Made by a program: the position numbers and the translations under genes. The notes below the pieces were generated by a model. It was not told the DNA's origin, searched no databases, and worked only from the letters and a program-made list of their open reading frames with translations. Below are positions 54,817 through 64,000 of a stretch of DNA of 64,000 nt, piece by piece. The number at the start of each line of letters is the position of its first letter. Positions within the stretch are counted from its first letter, which is position 1. The stretch is from Iodobacter sp. BJB302 (lineage in GTDB: Bacteria; Pseudomonadota; Gammaproteobacteria; Burkholderiales; Chitinibacteraceae), in contig NZ_PDZG01000014.1 of the NCBI RefSeq assembly GCF_002735645.1, positions 1 to 64,000 on the forward strand, given 5' to 3'.

Positions 54817-55437
54817 ATGTTTGGCATTACCGATTTAAGCAGTTATTTGCTCGGCACTATATTTATCATTTTATTGCCGGGGCCAAACTCGATTTTCGCT
54901 TTGTCTGTTGCAGCCAAACAAGGCGTACGTGCAGGTTATGCTGCCGCCGCTGGCATTGTGACCGGCGATTTAATCCTGATGTTACTCGCCAGTGTGGGTG
55001 TTGCATCTTTGATGCGTACTCATCCTGCAGCATTTGATATGGTTCGCTACGCCGGAGCCGCCTATTTAGCATGGATGGGTATTAAAATGCTGCTGCCAAA
55101 ACCTCAGGCAGGCCATCATGCAGCTGTTGAAATACCGTCTGGCCATATTTACAAGCAGGCACTGTCTATTTCGCTTGTAAATGTGAAAGCAATTTTGTTT
55201 TTTATGGCATTCTTCCCCCAGTTTGTGGACCCGACTTATGACCGGATTCCGCTCACTTTTGTAGTACTTGGCATGATCGTACAAGCCGTAAGTCTGGCTT
55301 ATCTGACCTTTTTAATTTTTGCTGGTGCTGGCCTTTCCAGGCGACTAGCAGGCAAACAGTGGTTGGGCCGTTGGCTGGCTCGCCTGACCGGTGTACTTTT
55401 CATCAGTTTTGGTGCGCGGCTTGCTCTCTTTCACTAA
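54817..55437 (+). CDS. LysE/RhtB-family amino acid exporter
   Basis: A membrane exporter of 206 residues with the RhtB signature [19 protein letters not shown] and the internal [18 protein letters not shown]. It lies between argF and argG in the same direction, so arginine, citrulline or a related amino acid is a reasonable substrate guess, but this is context only. AGGA precedes the ATG. Confidence 0.87.
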   Translation: MFGITDLSSYLLGTIFIILLPGPNSIFALSVAAKQGVRAGYAAAAGIVTGDLILMLLASVGVASLMRTHPAAFDMVRYAGAAYLAWMGIKMLLPKPQAGHHAAVEIPSGHIYKQALSISLVNVKAILFFMAFFPQFVDPTYDRIPLTFVVLGMIVQAVSLAYLTFLIFAGAGLSRRLAGKQWLGRWLARLTGVLFISFGARLALFH

Positions 55438-55468
55438 TCCTTGCCTTTCTCCCCCTCTTGGAGTTCTC

Positions 55469-56683
55469 ATGTCTGACGTAAAAAAAGCGGTTCTTGCCTA
55501 CTCTGGTGGCCTCGATACCTCGGTAATTCTGAAGTGGTTGCAAGATACATATCAATGCGAAGTGGTGACTTTTACCGCAGACCTGGGCCAGGGTGAAGAG
55601 CTGGAGCCTGCCCGCCAAAAAGCAGTGAATTTTGGCATTAAGCCAGAAAATATTTTTATTGATGATTTACGCGAAGAATTTGTTCGTGACTTTGTCTTCC
55701 CCATGTTTCGCGCCAACACCGTTTACGAAGGCGAATACCTGCTGGGCACATCCATTGCCCGCCCGCTGATCGCCAAGCGTCAGATTGAAATCGCTAACCT
55801 GACCGGGGCAGATGCCGTCAGCCACGGTGCTACAGGCAAGGGTAATGATCAGGTTCGCTTCGAGCTGGGCTATTACGCCCTGCGCCCGGACATCAAAGTG
55901 ATTGCGCCATGGCGTGAATGGGATTTAAACAGCCGTGAAAAACTGCTGGATTACGCCGAAAAGCACGGCATAGATATCGCCAAGAAAAAGAATGGCGGCA
56001 GCCCTTATTCTATGGATGCCAACCTGCTGCATATCTCTTACGAAGGCCAGGTATTAGAAAACCCTGCCGATGAGCCGGAAGAAGATATGTGGCTATGGTC
56101 TGTCAGCCCGGAAAAAGCACCGGATGCTGCAGAATATGTAGAGCTTGAGTACGAGCAAGGCGATATCACCGGCATCAACGGCGTAAAAATGAGCCCGGCT
56201 ACCGTCTTGGCTACACTCAATCAGCTGGGTGGCAAGCACGGCATTGGCCGCCTTGATCTGGTTGAAAACCGCTTTGTGGGCATGAAGAGCCGCGGCTGCT
56301 ACGAAACCCCAGGCGGCACGATTATGCTTAAAGCGCACCGCGCCATTGAATCCATCTGTCTTGACCGTGAAGTGGCTCACCTGAAAGACGAGCTGATGCC
56401 AAAATATGCCAGCCTGATTTATAACGGCTACTGGTGGGCACCAGAGCGTCTGATGCTGCAAAGCATGATTGACGCCAGCCAGGCCCATGTAAATGGCTGG
56501 GTACGTGTGAAGCTCTACAAAGGCAATGTGATTGTGGTGGGGCGTGATTCTAAAGAATCCTTGTTTGATGCCAATATTGCTACCTTTGAAGACGACGGCG
56601 GGGCTTATAATCAGGCTGATGCTGCAGGCTTTATCAAACTGAATGCATTGCGTATGAGAATTGCCGCTAAATTACGCAAGTAA
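55469..56683 (+). CDS. argG: Argininosuccinate synthase
   Basis: It joins citrulline and aspartate using ATP, the penultimate step to arginine; 404 residues. The ATP P-loop is [16 protein letters not shown], and [18 protein letters not shown] is diagnostic. The ATG at 55469 (MSDVKKAV) follows TTGGAG; the open frame runs into the preceding exporter gene. A terminator follows immediately. Confidence 0.95.
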   Translation: MSDVKKAVLAYSGGLDTSVILKWLQDTYQCEVVTFTADLGQGEELEPARQKAVNFGIKPENIFIDDLREEFVRDFVFPMFRANTVYEGEYLLGTSIARPLIAKRQIEIANLTGADAVSHGATGKGNDQVRFELGYYALRPDIKVIAPWREWDLNSREKLLDYAEKHGIDIAKKKNGGSPYSMDANLLHISYEGQVLENPADEPEEDMWLWSVSPEKAPDAAEYVELEYEQGDITGINGVKMSPATVLATLNQLGGKHGIGRLDLVENRFVGMKSRGCYETPGGTIMLKAHRAIESICLDREVAHLKDELMPKYASLIYNGYWWAPERLMLQSMIDASQAHVNGWVRVKLYKGNVIVVGRDSKESLFDANIATFEDDGGAYNQADAAGFIKLNALRMRIAAKLRK

Positions 56684-56700
56684 GTTTAGATCAGATTAAA

Positions 56701-56729
56701 ACAAAGCCGGCTTACTGCCGGCTTTGTTC
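56701..56729 (+). terminator. Terminator after argG
   Basis: A perfect 11-base stem, ACAAAGCCGGC / GCCGGCTTTGT, with a five-base loop. The T tract is short, so it may be only partly efficient. Confidence 0.75.
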
Positions 56730-56753
56730 GTCAACAGAATCAAAGGAAATACC

Positions 56754-56975
56754 ATGTTTGAGGCGTTTAAAAATATTTCAGAGGAAACATTTACCACCTT
56801 ATCGGTATCGATTCTCTGCACCGGCCTCATCATTTATATGGGTTTTATTATTTATCGCTTAGCGGCTGACTCTAAAGCCGGCCGCTATGGCTCACTCGTC
56901 CTATTTTTCACCTTAGGCTTCGGTGTATTTGGCTTTATTGTTAAAACCGTACTGACCGAAATCATTCAAAAATAA
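56754..56975 (+). CDS. DUF2788 small membrane protein
   Basis: A 73-residue protein with two membrane segments (about 14-36 and 45-67). It is recognisable as DUF2788 by SILCTGLIIYMGFIIYRLA and TLGFGVFGFIVK. The function is unknown. AAAGGAA precedes the ATG. It is 10 bases ahead of ppnP, which suggests one transcript. Confidence 0.82.
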   Translation: MFEAFKNISEETFTTLSVSILCTGLIIYMGFIIYRLAADSKAGRYGSLVLFFTLGFGVFGFIVKTVLTEIIQK

Positions 56976-56985
56976 AGAGTAAATC

Positions 56986-57297
56986 ATGTCGCAATTCGAT
57001 AATGTATCCGTGTTAAAAAAAGGCAATATCTATTTTGACGGACGCTGTGTATCGCACACCCTCATTTTAGCAAGCGGCGAAAAGAAAACCGTCGGCGTTA
57101 TTTTGCCATCTGCTTTAACTTTCAACACAGGCGCTGCAGAGATCATGGAAATCATTGATGGCCTGTGCCATGTAAAACTGGCCGGTGAATCTGAAGCCAC
57201 CCCCTATACTGCAGGCCAAAGCTTCAATGTACCGGCTAATTCCAGTTTTGACATTGAAACCATAGAAACACTGCACTATGTTTGCCATTTTGCTTAA
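56986..57297 (+). CDS. ppnP: Pyrimidine/purine nucleoside phosphorylase PpnP
   Basis: A cupin-fold phosphorylase of 103 residues (former DUF1255) that splits several nucleosides to base and ribose-1-phosphate. Family segments are NIYFDGRCVSHTLILASG, LPSALTFNTGAAEIMEII and the C-terminal HYVCHFA. The length is normal. It is followed by yajQ. Confidence 0.9.
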   Translation: MSQFDNVSVLKKGNIYFDGRCVSHTLILASGEKKTVGVILPSALTFNTGAAEIMEIIDGLCHVKLAGESEATPYTAGQSFNVPANSSFDIETIETLHYVCHFA

Positions 57298-57351
57298 ACA
57301 GCAAACGACCCAAATAGCTTTAATTCACTACTTACTATAAAGGAGAAGCCC

Positions 57352-57846
57352 ATGCCTTCTTTCGATATCAGCTCCGAACTCGATATGGTTGCCCTTAAAA
57401 ACGCGATTGATGCCGTTGAACGCGTCATCAATAATCGCTTTGATTTTAAAGGCACCAGCGCCAAAGTCGATTTAAACGAAAAAGATGAAACCATCACTTT
57501 GCATGGCGATTCAAATGCTCAACTCGATCAGATAAAAGACATTTTATTTCCTGCCCTAGAAAAAAAAGAAGCTGACAGCAGTAAACGTCTGGAAAGCGGC
57601 GATGTACAAAAAGTATCCGGCAACAAAGTCAAAGTAGAAATGAAAATCAAGGCAGGGATTGATCAGGAATTAGCTAAAAGAATCATCAAGCTGATTAAAG
57701 ATGAAAAACTGAAAGTACAAACAGCCATTCAGGGTGATACCGTGCGTGTAACAGGTGCCAAGCGCGACATTCTGCAGGAAGTAATTGCATTAATGAGAAA
57801 ATCAATTACTGACTTCCCATTACAATATCAAAACTTCCGCGACTAA
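57352..57846 (+). CDS. yajQ: YajQ-family nucleotide-binding protein
   Basis: A 164-residue protein with two ferredoxin-like domains. YajQ proteins bind nucleotides, and some bind c-di-GMP and act as transcriptional co-regulators. The N-terminal MPSFDISSELDMVALKNAID and C-terminal SITDFPLQYQNFRD are diagnostic. AAAGGAG precedes the ATG. It stands directly before a diguanylate cyclase gene (40 bases), a suggestive pairing. Confidence 0.93.
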   Translation: MPSFDISSELDMVALKNAIDAVERVINNRFDFKGTSAKVDLNEKDETITLHGDSNAQLDQIKDILFPALEKKEADSSKRLESGDVQKVSGNKVKVEMKIKAGIDQELAKRIIKLIKDEKLKVQTAIQGDTVRVTGAKRDILQEVIALMRKSITDFPLQYQNFRD

Positions 57847-57886
57847 TACTTAGGATCAGGGCGGCAGTGTTTCTGCCGCCCACACC

Positions 57887-59725
57887 ATGAACTGGACCAC
57901 TCGCCAATCTGCTTTTATCACCCTGCTTGCCATGCTTTTTGGCCTAGGGATGATATTTATTCTTGCCTATCAGGTGAATAGCTCTTATCAAGTAGAAGTA
58001 CAGCGCACACGCCTTGAAGCTGCCCATCAATCCAGCGAAATTGCCAGCCAGATTAGCAGCTCATTAAGAGAAATTGATATTATCCTCAAAGATCTGAGCG
58101 ATAAAATCAGCCCGGATGATTTAAGCAACACAGAAAAAAGCAGCGCCCGCAATCAGGAATTGCAAAATATTTTATTAGATAAACTGCTGCAAATTCATCA
58201 GGCCGATAATATTATGCTGGTCAGCAGCAATAGTAATATCAGCCACCGTGCATTAGATACGCCAGGCAGCGGCCAGCTTATCAATAACGATTACTTTCAA
58301 CTTGTCCGCAATAATCGTTATCAGGAAAAAATTTATGCCAGTCTTTCAAACCGCAGTGAAAACACAGGCATAATTGTTGCACGCAGAGTGGAATCGCTGA
58401 CGGCCGATTTTTCTGGTTTAATTGTTGCCAGTGTTACCCGCAATTATTTAGACGGTCTGCTCAGCAACCAGAATATTGGCAAGCATGCCAGCATCCATCT
58501 GATTGATCAGAACAAAGGGATATTAGCCAAATACCCGGCTCACGCCTCTGCGCCTTTATTTGATGATTTCGTTATTCAAAATTTAATTAATGGCAAAGAA
58601 AGCAGCGTATTAATTAACCACACTGAGCCATCACAAAGCATCAGCAGCTATCACCCGATCAAAGACACCCCATTTATTGTTGTTGTGAATGCGTCATCAG
58701 AAGACTATTTACTTCTCTGGCATAAAAACACACTTTATTATTTATTTGGCGGTGGCATATTACTGGTCATGGCCCTGCTGATGTGCTATTTCTTCTGGCG
58801 CTCGCACAGGCTCACGCAAAACTTGCATAAAAAAGAAAAGTATTTAAATGCAAGCGAGGCCCGTTTCCGCCAAATGATTGAAACCAGCCCGGTCGCTATT
58901 GTATTAGCGCGGATGCCTGATTATTTTATTACCTATATCAATCATCAGGCGGCTGAATTATTTGACCAGACTCAGGCCGGGGCACTTTCGCAGCGTGCAT
59001 TCGAGCTTTATAAATCCAAGCTCACCTTTTTGGAGCAGGTGCAAAGAATTCAGCAAGGCGATGCCCAGCACAATATAGAAGTCTTGCTGCAACGCAAAGA
59101 CGGGCAGCCCTTCTGGGGCAATTTATCCATGTCTGTGCATGAAACAAATCAATCAACCACCATCATGATTGGTATCAGCGATATCACCAGTAAAAAACAG
59201 CTGGAGGCCGATCTTCAGCACAGGGCCACAATAGACAGCTTATCTGGCTTATTTAACCGTGCTTATTTCACCGAGCGCGCCAATCATGAAATTGCACGTG
59301 CTAAACGTAATCAGCAGCCGCTTATTGTCATCATGCTTGATATTGACCATTTCAAAAAAATTAATGATAACTGGGGACATGATACGGGCGATATTGCAAT
59401 TCAAAGTTTAGCCGGGCTTTGCCAGTCTACCCTCAGGGATATTGATATTATTGGCCGTATTGGCGGCGAAGAATTTGCTATTTTGCTGCCAGAAACCGAT
59501 TTAGAAAAAGGATTTCCGGTTGCAGAGCGCTTAAGGCAAAGAATTGAAGCACAGCGTATTTCATTAACTGACAAACAAACCTTACAATTTACAGCCAGCC
59601 TTGGGCTTACTATTTTAGAAGCGGATGATCAAAAAATTGACCGGATTCTTAAACGCGCCGATCAGGCACTGTATCAGGCTAAACACGAAGGCAGAAATCA
59701 AACCGTCATTTTTAATAAGCAATGA
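57887..59725 (+). CDS. Membrane sensor diguanylate cyclase (Cache-PAS-GGDEF)
   Basis: A 612-residue inner-membrane sensor. Membrane segments lie near residues 10-30 and 283-305, enclosing a periplasmic double-Cache-like sensor. A PAS domain (about 320-440) and a GGDEF domain (about 450-610) follow. The cyclase site is intact (RIGGEEFAILLPE, DIDHFKKINDNWGHD), so it should produce c-di-GMP. An inhibitory I-site RxxD is not obvious. It follows yajQ and is followed by a small DUF3149 gene. Confidence 0.88.
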   Translation: MNWTTRQSAFITLLAMLFGLGMIFILAYQVNSSYQVEVQRTRLEAAHQSSEIASQISSSLREIDIILKDLSDKISPDDLSNTEKSSARNQELQNILLDKLLQIHQADNIMLVSSNSNISHRALDTPGSGQLINNDYFQLVRNNRYQEKIYASLSNRSENTGIIVARRVESLTADFSGLIVASVTRNYLDGLLSNQNIGKHASIHLIDQNKGILAKYPAHASAPLFDDFVIQNLINGKESSVLINHTEPSQSISSYHPIKDTPFIVVVNASSEDYLLLWHKNTLYYLFGGGILLVMALLMCYFFWRSHRLTQNLHKKEKYLNASEARFRQMIETSPVAIVLARMPDYFITYINHQAAELFDQTQAGALSQRAFELYKSKLTFLEQVQRIQQGDAQHNIEVLLQRKDGQPFWGNLSMSVHETNQSTTIMIGISDITSKKQLEADLQHRATIDSLSGLFNRAYFTERANHEIARAKRNQQPLIVIMLDIDHFKKINDNWGHDTGDIAIQSLAGLCQSTLRDIDIIGRIGGEEFAILLPETDLEKGFPVAERLRQRIEAQRISLTDKQTLQFTASLGLTILEADDQKIDRILKRADQALYQAKHEGRNQTVIFNKQ

Positions 59726-59806
59726 CATGTAAAACTTGATATGCATCAATACCTGCAGGCCCTGTTTGTATTTATATATCATATATATAAATATATGGCG
59801 GTCATC

Positions 59807-59980
59807 ATGGAAAACACACCACTTCAAGCGCTGTTTACTTCCGATATCGGCTTATTAAGCTTATTTACTATATTCTTTGTTTTGGGTATGGCTGTCTATA
59901 TTTTTTTCTATGTACGCCGTAAAGTCAGCGAAGATACAGTAGCACATTTAAAAGCACTGGATAAAAACACCAGCAAATAA
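59807..59980 (+). CDS. DUF3149 small membrane protein
   Basis: A single-span protein of 57 residues with its membrane segment at about 14-36, matching DUF3149 by the pattern MENTPLQALFTSDIGLLSLF. The cytoplasmic tail is charged (RRKVSEDTVAHLKALDKN). The ATG at 59807 fits the family start, though the ribosome binding site is poor; in-frame upstream starts exist in a TA-rich stretch. Confidence 0.72.
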   Translation: MENTPLQALFTSDIGLLSLFTIFFVLGMAVYIFFYVRRKVSEDTVAHLKALDKNTSK

Positions 59981-60001
59981 TAAATAATATGAAAAACTGT
60001 T

Positions 60002-60031
60002 AAAAAGGATCGCCGGGGCGATCCTTTTTTA
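60002..60031. terminator. Bidirectional terminator between converging genes
   Basis: Stem AAAAAGGATCG / CGATCCTTTTT with the loop CCGGGG. A run on the left, T run on the right. It ends the DUF3149 transcript and, on the minus strand, the glycosyltransferase gene that stops at 60032. Confidence 0.88.
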
Positions 60032-61657
60032 TTATTGAACCACAATAAGTGCAAAAGACTCCTTACGCTCCCCTGCCCGGTTTCCACGCCACAAAACGGT
60101 ACTCCCAAGCGGCTCGCCACCAATGGTCATCCGTAAGCCGCAAGATTCTGCCTTCACGCCCTGCTGCAAAGTAATACCTGCAAAATATTCAAACGAAGCC
60201 AGCGGCGCAGAAGGAATATTTCGCCCGTCGATACACTCTTTTTGCCCCTTCATGGCATCCAGCAAAGAATATGAAACCGCACGGTAGCTTTTCTGAGCAT
60301 CCAGCCATGGCTGCCAAAGGCTGATTAAGACGCCCCAGATCAAAGTAACCCCACAAGCCCAGTTGGTCACCGCCAGCCGCCCTGGCGGGCGTTTACGGGC
60401 AATAACAATGCCCCAGATAACAGTCAGGCCAATCGCAAAAATAATACCCGGCACATCCCATTGCTCCAGATAGGCAGGGCTTGCTTCACGCAGGGTCCTT
60501 GCTAGGCCTGCAGGTGCGCCCGTGTGTACAGCAAGCCAGCCCAGCCATAGCAAAGCCGTGAACAGGCCAAAAGTCATCAGGCCAAACCAATTCAGAGCCT
60601 GAGCTGCACCACGGCGCAAATCATCCACCCCGCTGGCCCCAAGAATAGACAAAGGCAGCAGCACAATCAGAGCATGAGATTCACGCGCATCGCCTGCCAT
60701 CACAAACCAAAGCACATGTAAAAGCAGCAAAACACTAGGCAAAAGCATTTTAGGTTGAATGAGTTGCCGGCGGTTTGCCCATAGACCCCAAATAGCCAGA
60801 GGCAAAGCTGGCCAGGCAAACCACAATACAATCGAGGAGAAAAAGCCAAATGCATGAAATGCTTTAAAATCCGCCACGCCGCCAAATGGCCCCAGCGCGT
60901 ATTGATCAACCCACAAATTAAATACCGGGCGCGCATGCTGATAAAGATCGATTGGCCAGATTGCACTGAGCGGAACTGCAATCACCAGGGCCGAAAGCAA
61001 ACTCACCCCAAAAGAGGTATTTCGCCATGGCCTGAATAGAAACAGTAACAATGCCGAAGTGAGCGCCAGCAGAAACTCTGCCCAATTCCCCCCTAAAAGC
61101 AGCAGTAACCATGCAAGCCCCAGTATTAAGCCCGCACGCAAAGGCTGGCGCAGGGCATAGGCTAATCCATAAATATGCCAGGCAAACCCAGCCAAAACCA
61201 ATACCTGAGGGGAGAGATGATGCCCCCAGATAATCAAGCCAATGCAGCCTATCAGCGTAATAACCGCAACCCTGCCATAGCGGCGCCCGTATAACTCACG
61301 CCCTGCCAGACCCAAGCCCCATAAAGCCAGCGCCATCCAGATGCCTGTTGTTAAACGGGCCGCATCGTGCACTGCCATACCCAATTTTTGCAAAGGCCAT
61401 GCAAGCAGCGCCGCGCTCCAATAGTATAAGGGGGCGTGCTCCAAATAGGGCTGCCCTGCAAACTGGGGCACAGACCAATACGCTCCATGCATAAACTGCT
61501 GAATCACGGCGGCAGTTTCAACCTCGTCGGGTTTCCATGGATCATGGCCAATCAGGCCCGGCAGCAGCCAGACCAAACAAAGCAGCAACAGCAGCCAAGG
61601 CTTTTCAGCAGCTGCAGCCTGCGGCTCACGCTCTAGAGGAGGAATATAAGTCAACAT
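60032..61657 (-). CDS. ArnT-like membrane glycosyltransferase
   Basis: A polytopic inner-membrane protein of 541 residues with about twelve hydrophobic segments, of the PMT/ArnT (GT83-like) class that uses polyprenyl-phosphate sugars. The first periplasmic loop has the acidic catalytic motif GHDPWKPDEVETA, and LEHAPLYYW follows. The C-terminal periplasmic domain is about 110 residues. Lipid A or glycoprotein modification is plausible, but no partner genes are here. Confidence 0.82.
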   Translation of the reverse strand: MLTYIPPLEREPQAAAAEKPWLLLLLCLVWLLPGLIGHDPWKPDEVETAAVIQQFMHGAYWSVPQFAGQPYLEHAPLYYWSAALLAWPLQKLGMAVHDAARLTTGIWMALALWGLGLAGRELYGRRYGRVAVITLIGCIGLIIWGHHLSPQVLVLAGFAWHIYGLAYALRQPLRAGLILGLAWLLLLLGGNWAEFLLALTSALLLFLFRPWRNTSFGVSLLSALVIAVPLSAIWPIDLYQHARPVFNLWVDQYALGPFGGVADFKAFHAFGFFSSIVLWFAWPALPLAIWGLWANRRQLIQPKMLLPSVLLLLHVLWFVMAGDARESHALIVLLPLSILGASGVDDLRRGAAQALNWFGLMTFGLFTALLWLGWLAVHTGAPAGLARTLREASPAYLEQWDVPGIIFAIGLTVIWGIVIARKRPPGRLAVTNWACGVTLIWGVLISLWQPWLDAQKSYRAVSYSLLDAMKGQKECIDGRNIPSAPLASFEYFAGITLQQGVKAESCGLRMTIGGEPLGSTVLWRGNRAGERKESFALIVVQ

Positions 61658-61724
61658 GGTATTTGCCCAGGGCCTACAGGAATCTGAAAATGACGATCAG
61701 ATTTTTAAAGACGACTTAAAATGC

Positions 61725-61752
61725 AAAAAAGGCAGCGCGCGGCTGCCTTTTT
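61725..61752 (-). terminator. Terminator after rpmE2
   Basis: A 12-base stem, AAAAAAGGCAGC / GCTGCCTTTTT, with a GC loop. It lies 20 bases past the rpmE2 stop on the minus strand. Confidence 0.88.
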
Positions 61753-61772
61753 CAGATACTGCGCAGGAACAA

Positions 61773-62030
61773 TTATTCCTTGCTGCCGTACATGCTGTAT
61801 TTTTGACGGAACTTGTCGATACGACCAGCAGTGTCCACGATCTTTTGTTTGCCGGTGTAGAATGGGTGTGATTCCGAAGAAATATCCAACTTAACCAGTG
61901 GATATTCTTTGCCGTCAGTCCAAACGATAGTTTGTTTAGCAGTCAGAGTAGAGCGGCTCATAAATGTGAAATCAGCAGCTACGTCTTGGAATACAACATC
62001 TTTATATTCTGGGTGAATACCGTCTTTCAT
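61773..62030 (-). CDS. rpmE2: Ribosomal protein L31 type B
   Basis: A large-subunit ribosomal protein of 85 residues. It is the type B, zinc-independent form: the Cys pairs of type A L31 are absent, and the longer C-terminus with [20 protein letters not shown] is present. Type B copies often replace the zinc form under zinc limitation, but I see no Zur site here, and the gene lies 104 bases after rho as in many relatives with only one L31. Confidence 0.93.
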   Translation of the reverse strand: MKDGIHPEYKDVVFQDVAADFTFMSRSTLTAKQTIVWTDGKEYPLVKLDISSESHPFYTGKQKIVDTAGRIDKFRQKYSMYGSKE

Positions 62031-62134
62031 TTTACTTCCCTTTACATTTAGCGTGCTGGGGTTGTGCCAACACTAGCCATAAAAACGAGATCATCGCACA
62101 AAAGCGCATTGAGAACAAGCTGCGCTGTATGTGT

Positions 62135-63391
62135 TTATCGACGCATTGAATCAAAGAAATCCATATTATTTTTGGTTCCTTTGATTTTATCCAACAGGAA
62201 TTCCATCGCATCCAGATCATCCATTGGATAAAGTAATTTGCGCAGAACCCAAATCTTTTGCAATTGATCCTGCTGAATCAGCAATTCTTCACGACGTGTG
62301 CCGGAGCGATTTACATTTAACGCAGGATAAGTACGTTTTTCTGCCATACGACGATCAAGGTGGATTTCATTATTACCCGTACCCTTGAATTCTTCGTAAA
62401 TCACATCATCCATACGGCTGCCGGTATCAATCAGCGCAGTGGCAATAATCGTTAAGCTGCCACCCTCTTCAATATTACGCGCAGCACCAAAGAAGCGCTT
62501 AGGGCGCTGCAATGCGTTTGCATCCACACCACCCGTCAATACCTTGCCAGAGGCAGGTACTACGGTGTTGTAGGCACGGGCTAAGCGGGTGATCGAATCC
62601 AGCAGAATCACCACGTCTTTTTTATGCTCAACAAGGCGCTTGGCTTTTTCAATGACCATTTCGGCCACTTGCACGTGACGGGTTGCCGGCTCATCAAAGG
62701 TAGAAGAAACCACTTCGCCCTTCACGGAGCGCTGCATTTCGGTCACTTCTTCAGGACGCTCGTCAATCAGCAGCACAATCAACATCACTTCAGGGTGATT
62801 CGCACTGATTGCGTGGGCAATATGCTGCAACATCACCGTTTTACCGGTTTTAGGCGGCGCTACTAAGAGTGCGCGCTGGCCTTTACCAATAGGCGCGATC
62901 AAATCAATGATACGGCCGGTAACATTTTCTTCGGCACGAATATCACGCTCAAGATGTAAACGCTTATTGGGGAATAATGGCGTTAAATTTTCAAACAGAA
63001 TTTTGTGCTTGGCGTTTTCTGGTGGTTCGCCATTTACTTTATCAACCTTAACCAGTGCGAAGTAGCGCTCGCCATCTTTAGGCGTTCGGATTTCGCCATC
63101 AATGGTATCGCCGGTATGCAGGTTAAAACGGCGGATTTGGCTGGGGCTGACATAAATATCGTCAGGGCCTGCCAGATAGGAAGTATCCGGGCTTCGCAAA
63201 AAACCAAAACCATCGGGCAACACTTCCAGCGTACCATCGCCGTAAATGCTCTCGCCTTTTTTGGCTTTTGTTTTCAGAATGGCAAAAACAAGATCTTGCT
63301 TACGCAGCCGGTTTGCACCGTCGATCTCGCAAGACGTAGCCATATCAACAAGTTCGGAAACATGGAGGTGTTTTAAATCAGACAGGTGCAT
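62135..63391 (-). CDS. rho: Transcription termination factor Rho
   Basis: A hexameric RNA helicase of 418 residues. It has the N-terminal helical and RNA-binding domains ([33 protein letters not shown]) and the ATPase core with [19 protein letters not shown] and [12 protein letters not shown]. The length and ends are normal. It follows trxA on the minus strand. Confidence 0.96.
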   Translation of the reverse strand: MHLSDLKHLHVSELVDMATSCEIDGANRLRKQDLVFAILKTKAKKGESIYGDGTLEVLPDGFGFLRSPDTSYLAGPDDIYVSPSQIRRFNLHTGDTIDGEIRTPKDGERYFALVKVDKVNGEPPENAKHKILFENLTPLFPNKRLHLERDIRAEENVTGRIIDLIAPIGKGQRALLVAPPKTGKTVMLQHIAHAISANHPEVMLIVLLIDERPEEVTEMQRSVKGEVVSSTFDEPATRHVQVAEMVIEKAKRLVEHKKDVVILLDSITRLARAYNTVVPASGKVLTGGVDANALQRPKRFFGAARNIEEGGSLTIIATALIDTGSRMDDVIYEEFKGTGNNEIHLDRRMAEKRTYPALNVNRSGTRREELLIQQDQLQKIWVLRKLLYPMDDLDAMEFLLDKIKGTKNNMDFFDSMRR

Positions 63392-63518
63392 AGGGAGGGC
63401 GCGCTTGAATAAATCGGGAAGGGAAAAAATAGAAATTAAATAATCCGGGCGGGCCGAAAAGAATATCCGGCTGGCCCAGTTGAATATCCATAAGCCTATA
63501 TGGATTTACTTAGTGCTG
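63392..63518 (-). promoter_or_regulatory. Hairpin-rich region between trxA and rho
   Basis: Two stems can form on the minus strand: ATCCATA / TATGGAT around 63486-63505, and a GC-rich one (GGGC..GCCGG with CCGGC..GCCC) around 63445-63480. The first could be a weak trxA terminator and the second part of a rho leader involved in autogenous control, which is known for rho in other bacteria. This is inference. Confidence 0.35.
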
Positions 63519-63845
63519 TCAAATATTACTATCAAGAAATGCGGTTAATTGCGATTTTGACAACGCGCCAACCTTAGTGGCTTTTACTTCACCTGCCACA
63601 AACAGCATCAGTGTTGGAATACCACGAATGCCATATTTAGGCGGAGTCGCCTGATTATCATCAATATTCAGCTTAGCCACTTTCAAACGACCTGCGTATT
63701 CGGCACCAACTTCTTCCAGAATCGGAGTAATCATTTTGCACGGGCCGCACCATTCTGCCCAATAATCAACCAAAACAGGGCCCTGAGCCTGCAACACTTC
63801 TGCTTCAAAAGTGGCATCTGTAACCTGTGCGATATGTTCACTCAT
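63519..63845 (-). CDS. trxA: Thioredoxin 1
   Basis: A general disulphide reductase of 108 residues with the active site [13 protein letters not shown] and the cis-Pro motif [11 protein letters not shown]. It supplies electrons to many reductases. GGAGA precedes the ATG. The trxA-rho-rpmE2 order is common in betaproteobacteria. Confidence 0.96.
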   Translation of the reverse strand: MSEHIAQVTDATFEAEVLQAQGPVLVDYWAEWCGPCKMITPILEEVGAEYAGRLKVAKLNIDDNQATPPKYGIRGIPTLMLFVAGEVKATKVGALSKSQLTAFLDSNI

Positions 63846-63969
63846 ATTTAATCTCCAGCATGGGGGTAATCAATTGACTCATCAAATCCTAGACGAAGGA
63901 TGAAGAAGCCAGCAATGTTTTATTGATGTGGGCGTATGCTTATTTTTCAAGCCCATTGTACTCGAAAAC

Positions 63970-64000
63970 TTACATGGCCGCGTTAACCGCCTCTTCCAGG
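63970..64000 (-). CDS. Possible 3' end of an unseen minus-strand gene
   Basis: Reading on the minus strand from the window edge gives LEEAVNAAM and a TAA stop at 63972-63970. The short frame reads like a natural C-terminus, but ten codons do not allow recognition. Confidence 0.3.
   Translation of the reverse strand, partial: LEEAVNAAM

Overview
The window looks like chromosome from a betaproteobacterium of the Neisseriales, most likely Chromobacteriaceae. A freshwater Iodobacter-like organism is my best guess, but it is inference, not a database match. The reasons are the betaproteobacterial gene orders (DUF3579-argF, argG-DUF2788-ppnP, trxA-rho-rpmE2, cysI-DUF934, tsaB-rimI-uracil-DNA glycosylase), the moderate base composition, and the number of c-di-GMP proteins. 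I saw no rRNA or tRNA genes and no CRISPR array.

Layout. 1-545 is the edge of an IS3-type element plus a regulatory-looking stretch in front of a MocR/PdxR regulator that has lost its N-terminal half (545-1339). 1.3-10.2 kb is mostly minus-strand housekeeping and signalling: an EAL phosphodiesterase, an M61 peptidase, a REC-REC-GGDEF protein, Hsp15, TypA and a PhyH-type dioxygenase. 10.5-13.6 kb is the most striking gene: a 1004-residue autotransporter whose passenger begins, right after the signal peptide, with a nearly eukaryotic ubiquitin, followed by four bacterial Ig-like repeats. 13.7-19.8 kb holds a benzoate-type transporter, a four-gene osmoprotectant ABC importer with a hairpin-rich leader, and a Fur-controlled siderophore-interacting reductase. 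20-34.6 kb is core metabolism and maintenance (tsaB-rimI-UDG, EAL-HDOD, an Rnk-like protein, cysI-DUF934, pepN, a B12/radical-SAM protein), with small exported and membrane proteins and a site-2 protease. 34.8-39.1 kb has a secreted glycosidase-like protein, a ClbS/DfsB-like protein, a PEP-mutase-family enzyme and an Ada/AlkA fusion.

39.1-45.7 kb is a candidate defence island. Three translationally coupled minus-strand genes encode an unrecognised 439-residue protein, a large phospholipase-D-fold protein and an SNF2-type helicase. The island has transposase debris on one side and, on the other, a decayed second copy of the 3' end of the neighbouring alkA. This is what one expects from an element that went in at the end of alkA.

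45.7-64 kb returns to ordinary genes: a LysR/DUF2917/LysE group, a 127-base MITE-like element, a PhzF-family protein, a copper operon (copA-copZ-csoR) with a textbook CsoR operator between -35 and -10, an SDR reductase, arginine biosynthesis (argF, argG), ppnP, yajQ, a PAS-GGDEF sensor, an ArnT-like glycosyltransferase and rpmE2-rho-trxA.

The two items I would follow first are the ubiquitin-tipped autotransporter and the helicase/PLD/unknown three-gene island. Starts were chosen from visible ribosome binding sites and family N-termini, so many are shorter than the longest open frame.
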